A stretch of 41,521 bases of DNA. Source: Ilumatobacteraceae bacterium. GTDB lineage: Bacteria; Actinomycetota; Acidimicrobiia; Acidimicrobiales; Iamiaceae. Position 1 is the stretch's first letter. Each line of letters begins with the position of its first letter. Both the position numbers and the translations under genes were made by a program. The notes beneath the pieces are model-generated. The model was not told the DNA's origin. It searched no databases and saw only the letters and a program-made list of their open reading frames with translations. Shown one piece after another: positions 15,624 through 23,650 of the stretch. The stretch is from contig JAOBWH010000078.1 in the NCBI GenBank assembly GCA_025463265.1, positions 1 through 41,521 of the forward strand. The letters run 5' to 3'.

Positions 15624-16301
15624 TCAGGCCTCGAAGCGGTAGCCCATGCCGGGCTCGGTGATGAGGTGCTTCGGGCGGCTGGGGTCCGCTTCCAGCTTCC
15701 TCCTCAACTGGGCGAGGTAGACGCGGAGGTAGTTGGTCTCCCGCTCGTACTGCGGGCCCCACACGGTCTGGAGGAGCTGGCGCTGGCTGATCAGGCGTCC
15801 GGGGTTGCGCACCAGGGTCTCGAGCAGCTGCCACTCGGTGGGGGTGAGGTGGACCTCGGCACCGTCGCGGAGGACCCGCTTGGCCGCGAGGTCGACCGTG
15901 AACGCATCGGTCACCACGGTGGGGGCCTCGTCGGGCCCGGGGGTGCCGCGCCGGGTGGCGGCGCGGAGCCGGGCGAGGAGCTCGCCCATGGAGAACGGCT
16001 TCGTCACGTAGTCGTCGGCGCCGGCGTCGAGGGCGGCGATCTTGTCGGCCTCGGCGTCGCGCACCGACAACACGATGATCGGCACCTTGGTCCAGCCGCG
16101 GAGCCCCTCGACCACGGCGATGCCGTCGATGCCGGGCAGGCCCAGGTCCAAGATGACCACGTCGGGGTGGCTGGTCGCGGCCAGGTCGAGCGCCTGCTCG
16201 CCGGACTCGGCCAGGTCGACCTCGTAGCCGCGAGCGGCCAGGTTGGTCCGCAGGGCGCGGCGGATCTGCGGCTCGTCGTCGACCACCAGGACCCGCGTCA
16301 C
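15624..16301 (-). CDS. kdpE: KdpE response regulator (OmpR family)
   Basis: The start is GTG 16301, which overlaps the kdpD stop (GTGA). The 225-residue product has a receiver domain with acidic pocket D8-D9, phospho-acceptor D52 (VVILDLGLPGIDG) and K101 (YVTKPFSMGEL). A winged-helix DNA-binding domain follows (LTPTEWQLLETLVRNPGRLI; VYLAQLRRKLEADPSRPKHL). KdpE is phosphorylated by KdpD and activates the high-affinity K+ ATPase genes kdpFABC at low K+. No kdpFABC genes are in the window. A direct-repeat site upstream of the first gene of this run may be its own target. Confidence 0.92.
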   Translation of the reverse strand: MTRVLVVDDEPQIRRALRTNLAARGYEVDLAESGEQALDLAATSHPDVVILDLGLPGIDGIAVVEGLRGWTKVPIIVLSVRDAEADKIAALDAGADDYVTKPFSMGELLARLRAATRRGTPGPDEAPTVVTDAFTVDLAAKRVLRDGAEVHLTPTEWQLLETLVRNPGRLISQRQLLQTVWGPQYERETNYLRVYLAQLRRKLEADPSRPKHLITEPGMGYRFEA

Positions 16302-18829
16302 GGTGATGAGCCTGGCGCGTCGCCGGCGGCGGGCAGGGTGATCCGGACGGTGAGGCCGCCACCGGGGGTGTCCTCGGCCCGGATGCTGCCGCCCATCGCG
16401 CTCACGAAACCGTGGGCGACGGCCAGCCCGAGGCCGACGCCGGTCCCGGTGGTGTCGCCCAGGCGCTGGAACGGCTCGAAGAGGCGGTCGTGCTCGGTGG
16501 CCGGCACCCCCGGCCCGTGGTCGATCACCGCGAGGCGCACCACGGCACCCTCGGCATCGGCGCAGAGCTCCACGGGCGTGCCGGCACCGTGGCGGAGCGC
16601 GTTGGCGACGACGTTGGCCACCGACCGCTCGAGCAGGGCGGGGTCGGCCGCGATCGGGGGGAGGGTCTCGGGCACGTCGACGACGAGGTGGTCGTCGGGC
16701 CCGACGGCGATGCTCGATGTGGCGGCGGCGACCACCTCTTCCCAACCCACGGCGCGGGTGACCATCTGGAGGACCCCGGTCTGGAGGCGGCTCATGTCGA
16801 GGAGGTTGCCCACCAGGCGGTTGAGCCGGTCGGTCTCCTCGTCGATGGTGAGGAAGAACTCGTGCTCGTCGTGGTCGCTCCACCGCACGTCGTCCTGGAG
16901 CAGGCTCGACACGGAGGCCTTGATCGAGGCCAGGGGCGTCCGCAGGTCGTGCGACACCGCCCGAAGCAGGGCCGTGCGCAGGGCGTCGCCCTCCGCCGCC
17001 ACCGCGGCCTCGGCCGCTTCGGCACGGAGGCGCCGCTGCTCGAGGGCGGTCGCCAGCTGCGCGGCGAAGGCGCCGAGCACCATGCGATCGTCGGCCGAGG
17101 GCACCGCACCGGTGAGCGCCAGGGTGGCGTCGTCTCCGGCCGCGACCTGAACGGTGGCGTCGGCGGGGTGGTCGTGGAGGGGCGCCCCCGAGCCGTGCAC
17201 CAGCCGCCACCCGGCGCCGTCGGCGGTGTACAGCGCTGCGCTCTCGAGCTGGAAGGTGCTGCGGACCCGGTCCAGCATCGACGGGACGGGGTCGGGGCTG
17301 AGGGCGAGTCCGGCCGCGACGCGCGCCAGCGACTCCGCCTCCCAGCCGGCACGGCGGGCGTCCGCCGCCCGCCGTTCGGCGCGAGAGACCAGCAGGCTCA
17401 CGGCCACGCCGACGATGGCGAACGCCAGGAGCGCCGCCGTGTTCTCCGGTGCGTCGATGGAGAGCGTGTGGTGCGGTGGGGTGAGGAACCAGTTGACCGC
17501 CAGCCCCGACGCCACCGCGATGGTGAGACCGGGACCGGTGCCGCCGACCGCGGCGACGGCCAGCACGAGCAGGACGTAGGCCATGAGGTCCCCGGGCAGG
17601 CCGAACTCGTCGCGGAACGCGACGAGGAGTGCGGTGAGCAACGGGAGGCCGATGGCGCCGAGCAGCCATCCGGTGGTGCGCCGCCGGCGGGTGAGGGGGG
17701 AGCGGAGCAGGGTCGGCCGCCAGGTCGGGCGCCGCGGCAGGGCCTCGTCCGGGGTGCGGCTGATGACGTGGACGTCGAGGTCGCCGGAGGACCGCACCAC
17801 CTGGTTGACCACCGAGCCGCGCCAGAGCTCGGTCCACCGGCTCCGGTGCGTGGCCCCCAGCACGATCTGGGTGGCGTGCTCGGCGCGGGCGAAGCGGACG
17901 AGCGCGGTGGCGACCTCGTCGCCCACCACCTCGTGGTACGCCCCGCCGAGGTCGGCGAGCAGGGCGCGCTGCCGGTCGAGCGCCTCGGGCACCGGTGCCG
18001 TCAGGCCGTCGCCCGCCTGCACGTGGACCCCGAGCAGCTCGCCTCGGGCCCGGCTGGCGATGCGGCCGGCGCGGCGGATCAGGTGCTCGCCGCTCGCCGA
18101 CCCGGTGAGGGCGACCACCACCCGCTCGCGGGCCTCCCACGTGCGGTCGATGCCGTGGGCGTCCTGGTAGGCGGTGAGGGCGTCGTCCACCTTGTCGGCC
18201 AGCCACATCAGGGCCAGCTCGCGCAGTGCGGTGAGGTTGCCGACCCGGAAGTAGTTCGCCAGCGCGTCCTCGACCTTGTCGGGGCCGTAGATGTTGCCGT
18301 GCGCCATCCGCCGTCGGAGGGCCTCGGGGGTCATGTCGACGAGCTCGACCTGGTCGGCGCCGCGCACGATGGGGTCGGGCACGGTCTCGCGCTGGGTGAC
18401 GCCGGTGATGCGCTCCACCACGTCGTTGAGCGACTCCAGGTGCTGGACGTTGACGGTGGTGATGACGTCGATCCCGGCGTCGAGGAGGACCTCGACGTCC
18501 TGCCAGCGCTTCTCGTTCGCCGAGCCGGGCACGTTCGTGTGCGCCAGCTCGTCGACCAGGGCGACGGCCGGGTTGCGGGCGAGGACGCCAGCCAGGTCCA
18601 TCTCCTCGAACGGCCGGTCGCGGTGGACGATGACCGAACGGGGGACGACCTCCAGCCCCACGGCCTGGGCGATCGTGTTGGGCCGGGCGTGGTGCTCCAC
18701 GTGGGCGATGACGACGTCGGTGCCCCGCTCGGCGCGCCGGTGACCCTCGCTGAGCATGGCGTAGGTCTTGCCGACGCCGGGCGCAGCGCCCAGGTAGATC
18801 CGCAGGTTCCCGCGCGCCGCATCGGCCAT
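16298..18829 (-). CDS. kdpD: KdpD osmosensitive K+ channel histidine kinase
   Basis: This 843-residue protein starts at ATG 18829 (GTG 18832 is possible). The N-terminal KdpD domain begins LRIYLGAAPGVGKTYAML (Walker A) and includes VALVDELAHTNVPGS. A universal-stress-protein-like domain follows (residues about 235-360), then the DUF4118 four-helix membrane region, a GAF-like segment, and the kinase core: H box AVSHDLRTPLASIK, N box NVVANALRHG, G1 DHGPGVP and G2 GVGLGLAVAHG. All catalytic motifs are present. KdpD senses low K+ or turgor in the membrane and phosphorylates KdpE, whose gene overlaps its stop by four bases. Confidence 0.95.
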   Translation of the reverse strand: MADAARGNLRIYLGAAPGVGKTYAMLSEGHRRAERGTDVVIAHVEHHARPNTIAQAVGLEVVPRSVIVHRDRPFEEMDLAGVLARNPAVALVDELAHTNVPGSANEKRWQDVEVLLDAGIDVITTVNVQHLESLNDVVERITGVTQRETVPDPIVRGADQVELVDMTPEALRRRMAHGNIYGPDKVEDALANYFRVGNLTALRELALMWLADKVDDALTAYQDAHGIDRTWEARERVVVALTGSASGEHLIRRAGRIASRARGELLGVHVQAGDGLTAPVPEALDRQRALLADLGGAYHEVVGDEVATALVRFARAEHATQIVLGATHRSRWTELWRGSVVNQVVRSSGDLDVHVISRTPDEALPRRPTWRPTLLRSPLTRRRRTTGWLLGAIGLPLLTALLVAFRDEFGLPGDLMAYVLLVLAVAAVGGTGPGLTIAVASGLAVNWFLTPPHHTLSIDAPENTAALLAFAIVGVAVSLLVSRAERRAADARRAGWEAESLARVAAGLALSPDPVPSMLDRVRSTFQLESAALYTADGAGWRLVHGSGAPLHDHPADATVQVAAGDDATLALTGAVPSADDRMVLGAFAAQLATALEQRRLRAEAAEAAVAAEGDALRTALLRAVSHDLRTPLASIKASVSSLLQDDVRWSDHDEHEFFLTIDEETDRLNRLVGNLLDMSRLQTGVLQMVTRAVGWEEVVAAATSSIAVGPDDHLVVDVPETLPPIAADPALLERSVANVVANALRHGAGTPVELCADAEGAVVRLAVIDHGPGVPATEHDRLFEPFQRLGDTTGTGVGLGLAVAHGFVSAMGGSIRAEDTPGGGLTVRITLPAAGDAPGSSP

Positions 18830-18858
18830 CACCGCAACCTACGACCGGTCGAGGTGGG

Positions 18859-19608
18859 TCAGACGGCGTGGGCGCCGGTGCGGGTGAGGGCGGCGCCCAG
18901 GAAGCTGGCCAGGACGAGGGCGGTGCGGCGGCGGTCGGGGGACACGCCGACGAGGTGCGCCGGGGGCTCGCACACCAGCCAGCCGGTGACGGCGCCCGCC
19001 CCCCGCACCGGGATCACGATGCCCTCGGGCGGGAGGGCGAAGCCGTCCTCGACGTGGACGTAGGTCGCATCGACGCGACCGGTCTCCTCCATGCTGGGAT
19101 GGGGGAGCTCTGGTGGGAGCAGCGAGTAGGCGCAGCCGGGGACGAGCAGGACCTTGGCCACCTCCGTCTCGACCGCAGCGACGACGTCACCCACCGGCGC
19201 GCCGTCGGCGACCAGGCGGCTCACCCGGTGCAGCCCGCCGACCTCGTCGACGCCGTCCTGCTTGCCCCGCTCGGCGCGGACCCGCTCGAGCACGATCTGG
19301 CCGACGGCCAGCCCGACGACCAACAGCAGGATCGTCGTGATGATCTCGCTGCCGTCTTTGATGGCCAGCGAGTCGTACGGCCTGGTCAAGAAGTAGTCGA
19401 ACCCCAGGGCGCCGGCGAGCGCGGTGGCCCCGCCGGCCCAGCGCCCGCCGATGGTCGCTGCCGCGAGGGTCACCAGCGCCAACATCAGCGCTGCGTTCGC
19501 GTGGGACACCTCGCCCCGGAACCCGCCCATCAGCCCGGCCACGCACAGGGCGACGATGGCCCCCAGCGCGCCCCCGATCAGTTCGGAATCGCTCAGCGGT
19601 CGTCTCAT
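18859..19608 (-). CDS. DUF4118 membrane sensor-like protein without kinase core
   Basis: This 249-residue protein starts at ATG 19608 and ends 29 bases before kdpD. Four membrane helices (residues about 12-110) match the DUF4118 domain of KdpD, including FDYFLTRPYDSLAI, the DUF4118 signature. Residues about 125-245 look like a GAF-type domain (LHRVSRLVADGAPVGDVVAA; IVIPVRGAGAVTGWLV). No HisKA or ATPase motif is present, so it resembles the input half of a KdpD-like kinase. It may modulate the neighbouring KdpD by hetero-oligomerising. Its membrane module is repeated inside KdpD, so duplication followed by loss is possible. Confidence 0.83.
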   Translation of the reverse strand: MRRPLSDSELIGGALGAIVALCVAGLMGGFRGEVSHANAALMLALVTLAAATIGGRWAGGATALAGALGFDYFLTRPYDSLAIKDGSEIITTILLLVVGLAVGQIVLERVRAERGKQDGVDEVGGLHRVSRLVADGAPVGDVVAAVETEVAKVLLVPGCAYSLLPPELPHPSMEETGRVDATYVHVEDGFALPPEGIVIPVRGAGAVTGWLVCEPPAHLVGVSPDRRRTALVLASFLGAALTRTGAHAV

Positions 19609-19645
19609 GCCAGTCGGTGTACGCCCCGCTCGCGCGCGAGGGAAC

Positions 19646-19666
19646 CGTCTTGACGCGTCCTTGACG
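19646..19666 (-). promoter_or_regulatory. Candidate KdpE box: direct repeat with 11-base period
   Basis: CTTGACG occurs at 19649-19655 and 19660-19666 (CGTCAAG on the minus strand), an 11-base period and 38-58 bases upstream of the DUF4118 gene start. OmpR-family regulators typically bind tandem half-sites one helical turn apart, so this could be an autoregulatory KdpE site for the kdp-like operon. Confidence 0.4.
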
Positions 19667-19746
19667 CCGAAGCCCCGGATCTTGTCGTCACCCTGAGGCC
19701 GCTCGGCGGTGACCGAGGCCGATGTCGGCCTCGCTGCCGCTGCGGA

Positions 19747-20340
19747 TCAGCCAGCCCGCCTCACCGGTGGCCTGCCGTCGACACGAGGCGTGCGCAACGA
19801 GGTGTCCGCTCTCATCGGCTCGATGGCGGTCGGGCGCACCCGGCGGGGCAGGGGCCGCGCCTCGGGGGCCCGGGCGGTGGCTGATGCCGCCGACGGGGCG
19901 GGCGCTGACGGCGCCGAAGCCGGCGTCGGGGCGGGCTTGGGTTCCGGAGCGCTCGCAGCTGCGGCCCGTTCCGGGACCGGCACGGGCAGCGCGGCGAACA
20001 CCCGAGCGAGGGCTCCCGGATCGATGCACACGTACCGGGCCGAGATCGCCTGCGTGCGGTCGACCCCGACCGGCCGGACCCCCGTGACCTCGAGCAGCGG
20101 GCCGCCGTCGCTCCGCATCACGACGGTGGCTCCGCTGCGGAGGTTGCGCCCGCCGATCGTGCACCCGCCATCGGAGTCAGGCGCGACGTCCACGACCACG
20201 ACGAGCCGGACCGCGCGCTTGGTTCGCAACCCGGGCTTGACGACCCTCAGCACGATCCGCCGATCCAGCACGGAGACGCGAGGCCGAGCACGTCGATCGA
20301 CCACCGAACCCGGGAACAGCGCCACCACGTTGCGGCTCAT
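19747..20340 (-). CDS. Hypothetical PilZ-like protein with Pro/Ala-rich tail
   Basis: This 197-residue protein starts at ATG 20340 with GAGG seven to ten bases upstream. Residues about 1-115 form a compact beta-rich domain beginning MSRNVVALFPGSVVDRRARP. The early DRRARPR and the later VDVAPDSDGG loosely resemble the RxxxR and D/NxSxxG motifs of PilZ c-di-GMP receptors, but the second motif is degenerate, so c-di-GMP binding is uncertain. Residues about 115-197 are low-complexity Ala/Pro/Arg. A GGDEF-EAL enzyme is encoded nearby. I do not recognise a confident family. Confidence 0.55.
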   Translation of the reverse strand: MSRNVVALFPGSVVDRRARPRVSVLDRRIVLRVVKPGLRTKRAVRLVVVVDVAPDSDGGCTIGGRNLRSGATVVMRSDGGPLLEVTGVRPVGVDRTQAISARYVCIDPGALARVFAALPVPVPERAAAASAPEPKPAPTPASAPSAPAPSAASATARAPEARPLPRRVRPTAIEPMRADTSLRTPRVDGRPPVRRAG

Positions 20341-20550
20341 CACAGACCTCGCTCATCTCGTTTGGGGCCACGATGCACCCCGACCCGTGAACGAACGGTG
20401 AAGGCGCGCGGGGTGAGCTCGCGGGCGGTGGTGCCTCCCGTGAGCAGCGGCCGGACAGGATGCCGCGCCCTGGAGCGGGTATCGCTGCGGGGCGTGCCGG
20501 GTAGCGCCAGAGACCGGGGCGGCGGCACATCTCCCGAGGAGGACCAGGTC

Positions 20551-20613
20551 GTGAGCGAGTCGAACACTGCGTGGCCCGAGGTGGCCGCAGCGGCGCGCGA
20601 GGCCCTGGCGTGA
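20551..20613 (+). CDS. 20-residue peptide translationally coupled to the Ser/Thr kinase
   Basis: GTG 20551 has a strong ribosome binding site (GAGGAGG ending eight to nine bases upstream). Twenty codons end at TGA 20611-20613, overlapping the kinase GTG as GTGA. The peptide reads MSESNTAWPEVAAAAREALA, with an amphipathic Ala-rich helix at its end. It may be a leader whose translation delivers ribosomes to the kinase start, or a functional micropeptide. The frame extends upstream as an unconvincing 83-codon ORF. Confidence 0.5.
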   Translation: MSESNTAWPEVAAAAREALA

Positions 20614-22304
20614 TCGGCCCCGAGGCGGTCGTCGCCGGCCGCTACCGGCTGCGGTCCCAGATCGGCGGCGGCGGCATGGGCGCCGTCTGGTTGGCCGAAG
20701 ACGAGCGGCTCGGCCGCGAGGTGGCCGTCAAGCACGTGCTGTCGTCGACCCTCGTGGACCCGGCGACCGCCGCCGAGCAGCGGGAGCGGGCGATGCGCGA
20801 AGGTCGGATCGCCGCGCGGCTGAGCCACCCGCACGCCATCGCGATCTACGACGTGGTCGTGGAGGACGGCGAGCCGTGGCTCGTCATGGAGTACCTCCCG
20901 TCTCGCAGCCTCGCCGCCGTCCTCGCCTCCGCCGGTGCCCTCCGGGTGGACCAGGTCGCACAGATCGGTGCCCAGCTCGCCGATGCGCTCGGCGCCGTGC
21001 ACGCAGCCGGCATCGTCCACCGCGATGTGAAGCCGGCCAACGTGCTGATCGGTCAGGGCGACGGGATCGAGGGCCTGGTCAAGATCACCGACTTCGGGAT
21101 CTCGCACGCCAGCGGGGACGTGACCCTCACCCAGACGGGCATGATCACCGGGACCCCCGCCTACCTGGCGCCGGAGGTGGCCCGCGGCATCGAGCCGGGC
21201 CCGGCCGCCGACGTGTTCGCCCTCGGCGCCACGCTCTACGCCTGCCTCGAGGGCCAGCCCCCGTTCGGCACCGGCGAGAACGCGCTGCAGCAGCTGCACC
21301 TCGTCGCGGCCGGGACCATCGAGCCGCCGCAGCGGGCGGGCGCGCTGACCCAGCCGCTCCTGCGCATGCTGGCCGCTGATCCCGTCGACCGTCCGTCCAT
21401 GGAGCAGGTCCGCAACGAGCTCGTCTCGCTGGCGGCGGGGCGCGACGGCGACACCACCGCCGTGCTCGCCGTCGCCACGGACATCACCTCGCCCGACCAC
21501 GTCGCCGAGCCCACGCCCGCCGCCGCCCTCCCCGTCGCACCCGTCCTCGGAGGCTTGGGCCGATCGGATGTGCCCACGGTGTCCGCCCCGCGCCTCCCCG
21601 AGCCACCGGAGGAGCCGCCGGAGGTGCCGGTCGATCCGCCTCAGGCGGCCCCGCTGGGCGCCGGCGGACCACGCCGACGGTCCCCGGCTGCGGTCTGGGC
21701 CGCCGTCGCCGCCGTGATCGTGATCGCCGGCCTCGTCGCCGGGTGGGGCCTGGGGCGTGGCGACGGCACCGGCGGTGAGGCGGCGACGTCGTCGGCCCGT
21801 GCTGCGACGACCACCGCCACCGCCGCCGCCAGCACCGAAGCGCCCCAGACGACCGCTGTGGCTCCGATCGACACTGCGGCGGAGACCACGCCCGAGGCCC
21901 CCGTCGCGACGACGGTTCCCGCCGACGGCGCCAGCGAGAAGGGCAAGGGCGGGAAGAAGGGCACGGAGGCTCCGGCGGCGAGCAAGGGCGAGGTGTCGCG
22001 CTTCCTCGACGACTTCCACGCGGCGGTGACGGAGGATCCGGATGCGGCCTACGACATGGCCGGACCGACGTTGCACGGTGCGATCAGCCGGGAGGGCTTC
22101 GCGGAGTTCTGGTCCGAGTTCGACGACGTCCGCATCAGCAACGTGCAGCTGGCGGATGACGGCACTGCGCTCGCCGACGTGACGCTGGAGTACGGAGACG
22201 GCACCGTCCAGGTGGAGCGCCACCGGTACCACTTCGTCGACCAGGACGGGTCCCGACTCCTCGACCGCGACGAGTTCGTGGAGGTGATCTCCTCCCGCAC
22301 GTGA
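20610..22304 (+). CDS. Receptor-type eukaryotic-like Ser/Thr protein kinase
   Basis: The start is GTG 20610 with GAGG seven bases upstream; the product has 564 residues. The cytosolic kinase domain (residues about 10-280) has the glycine loop IGGGGMGAVW, VAVK (Lys41), HRDVKPANVL (catalytic Asp), DFGIS and APE motifs, so it is predicted active, with Thr-rich activation-loop sites (TLTQTGMITGTPAY). A Pro-rich juxtamembrane stretch leads to one membrane helix (AAVWAAVAAVIVIAGLVAGW). Outside the membrane are a Thr/Ala linker and a roughly 105-residue C-terminal domain (VSRFLDDFHAAVTEDPDAAY) that looks like an NTF2/DUF4878-like fold. PASTA repeats are absent, so it is not PknB-type. The extracellular ligand is unknown. 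Confidence 0.92.
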   Translation: MIGPEAVVAGRYRLRSQIGGGGMGAVWLAEDERLGREVAVKHVLSSTLVDPATAAEQRERAMREGRIAARLSHPHAIAIYDVVVEDGEPWLVMEYLPSRSLAAVLASAGALRVDQVAQIGAQLADALGAVHAAGIVHRDVKPANVLIGQGDGIEGLVKITDFGISHASGDVTLTQTGMITGTPAYLAPEVARGIEPGPAADVFALGATLYACLEGQPPFGTGENALQQLHLVAAGTIEPPQRAGALTQPLLRMLAADPVDRPSMEQVRNELVSLAAGRDGDTTAVLAVATDITSPDHVAEPTPAAALPVAPVLGGLGRSDVPTVSAPRLPEPPEEPPEVPVDPPQAAPLGAGGPRRRSPAAVWAAVAAVIVIAGLVAGWGLGRGDGTGGEAATSSARAATTTATAAASTEAPQTTAVAPIDTAAETTPEAPVATTVPADGASEKGKGGKKGTEAPAASKGEVSRFLDDFHAAVTEDPDAAYDMAGPTLHGAISREGFAEFWSEFDDVRISNVQLADDGTALADVTLEYGDGTVQVERHRYHFVDQDGSRLLDRDEFVEVISSRT

Positions 22305-22312
22305 GCGGTCCC

Positions 22313-22338
22313 GGCCCAGCCACGACGTGGTCCGGGCC
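22313..22338 (+). terminator. Possible GC hairpin after the kinase gene
   Basis: GGCCC (22313-22317) pairs with GGGCC (22334-22338) and CCAC with GTGG inside, separated by a small internal loop. It follows the kinase stop by eight bases. There is no clear T-run, so termination is uncertain. Confidence 0.35.
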
Positions 22339-22426
22339 CGTAGCAACAGGGTTCTCGCCGCACGAACGCCTGGGCGTCGTGACCGTCTGCGGCGCGAGAG
22401 GCGGCGGAGGCTGCGAGCATGTCGTC

Positions 22427-23575
22427 ATGGAGAACGGGACCGCTGCCGGACGCACGAGGTCGAGCCGGTGGCGCCGGACGCTGGTCGTGGCCGCGATCCT
22501 CGCGACGCTGGCCGTCCCGGACGGTCGCGCGGTGGCGGTCGGCGGGTACGGCAGCGGATCGCTGCTGGTGCCGAACCCCGAGACGATGGCCGTCGACGAG
22601 GGTGCACCGTTCGCCTTGGCGGGTGCCACCGCGATCCCGGGGCGCTTCATCGGCGACACGGTGTACGGAGGCACCGACGACATCCTCTGGTACACCCCGG
22701 GACCGGGCGGCGATGCGCTCTGGGAGTCTCGACCCGGCGGAACGTGGCGCTCGCACCCCATCTCGATCGACGGGCGGTTCGAACCGGTGGTCGGCTCCTT
22801 CACCGACGGGGTCGAACAGGACATCCTCTGGTACGCGCCCGGCCCGCACCCCGACGAGCTGTGGGACTTCACCGACAACGGGACGATCACCAAGAAGGGC
22901 CTGGCGATCGACGGCGACTACCAGCCGGTCGTCGGCCGCTTCACCCAGGTCGGCCGACAGGACATCCTCTGGTACGCGCCCGGCGCCGCCCCCGACGCGT
23001 GGTGGTCGTTCGGCCCCGGCCTCTCGATCACCAGCCGCCCGCTGCAGGTCAACGGCCGGTTCACCCCGCTCGTCGGCTCGTTCGGGTGCCGTGACGCCTA
23101 CGGACCCGACAGCTTCGAGGATGTCTTCTGGTATTCGCCGGGCCCGGGTCCCGACGCCGTCTGGGACTTCGGTGCGAAGCGCACGATCACCAAGACCCCG
23201 GTCACGGTCGACGGGACCTACACCCCGGTCCCCGGTGCGTTCACCGACGACCAGTGCACCGACATCATCTGGTACGCGCCCGGCCGTGCTCCCGACCACC
23301 TGTGGGACTTCGAGGGGTCCACGGCGCACCCCGAGAGCGTCCCGCTGAAGATCGACGGGCGGTACCGGCCGGTCGCCGGCAACCTGTTCCCGAGCTCCTA
23401 CGGCTTCACCGACGTGCTGTGGTTCGGCCCGGGCACCGCACCCGACGTGATCTGGGACTTCACCGCTGACGGCGAGCCACCCACCGACCGCACCGTCGAG
23501 GTCGAAGGAACCCGGACCCCGCTGATCGGGTTCTTCACCGCCGGCCACATGTCGATCCTCGACCGCACGACCTGA
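22427..23575 (+). CDS. Secreted six-repeat protein (WYAPG repeats), propeller-like
   Basis: This 382-residue protein starts at ATG 22427, chosen because it gives a normal signal peptide (RRTLVVAAILATLAV, cleavage near GRAVA). The mature part contains six repeats marked by DILWYAPGPxPDxLWDF-like cores at residues about 85, 132, 179, 232, 279 and 329, spaced 47, 47, 53, 47 and 50. Each core is followed by a T/S-rich strand and DGRFxPVVGxF. The D-x-LW beginning recalls FG-GAP/VCBS-type repeats, and six regular blades would suit a beta-propeller. Similar proteins occur in Acidimicrobiia. Function is unknown. The stop codon lies in a 13-base tandem repeat. Confidence 0.8.
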   Translation: MENGTAAGRTRSSRWRRTLVVAAILATLAVPDGRAVAVGGYGSGSLLVPNPETMAVDEGAPFALAGATAIPGRFIGDTVYGGTDDILWYTPGPGGDALWESRPGGTWRSHPISIDGRFEPVVGSFTDGVEQDILWYAPGPHPDELWDFTDNGTITKKGLAIDGDYQPVVGRFTQVGRQDILWYAPGAAPDAWWSFGPGLSITSRPLQVNGRFTPLVGSFGCRDAYGPDSFEDVFWYSPGPGPDAVWDFGAKRTITKTPVTVDGTYTPVPGAFTDDQCTDIIWYAPGRAPDHLWDFEGSTAHPESVPLKIDGRYRPVAGNLFPSSYGFTDVLWFGPGTAPDVIWDFTADGEPPTDRTVEVEGTRTPLIGFFTAGHMSILDRTT

Positions 23576-23600
23576 CCACACGACCTGACCGCACGACCTG
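23562..23600. repeat. Three copies of a 13-base tandem repeat across a gene end
   Basis: ACCGCACGACCTG (23562), ACCACACGACCTG (23575) and ACCGCACGACCTG (23588) run head to tail; a fourth partial unit follows. The first unit carries the last codons of the six-repeat protein, and its TGA stop spans the unit junction, so unit number could change the 3' region. Confidence 0.85.
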
Positions 23601-23650
23601 ACCGCAGACCGAACGGATCGGCTGGTCGCCCGGCACGCGCCAGGTGGTCG

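Noticed and set aside
16304-18206. Upstream extension of the kdpE frame through the kdpD gene
   Set aside because: The extension is Arg/Pro/Gly-rich noise overlapping kdpD; the real kdpE starts at GTG 16301 in a GTGA overlap.
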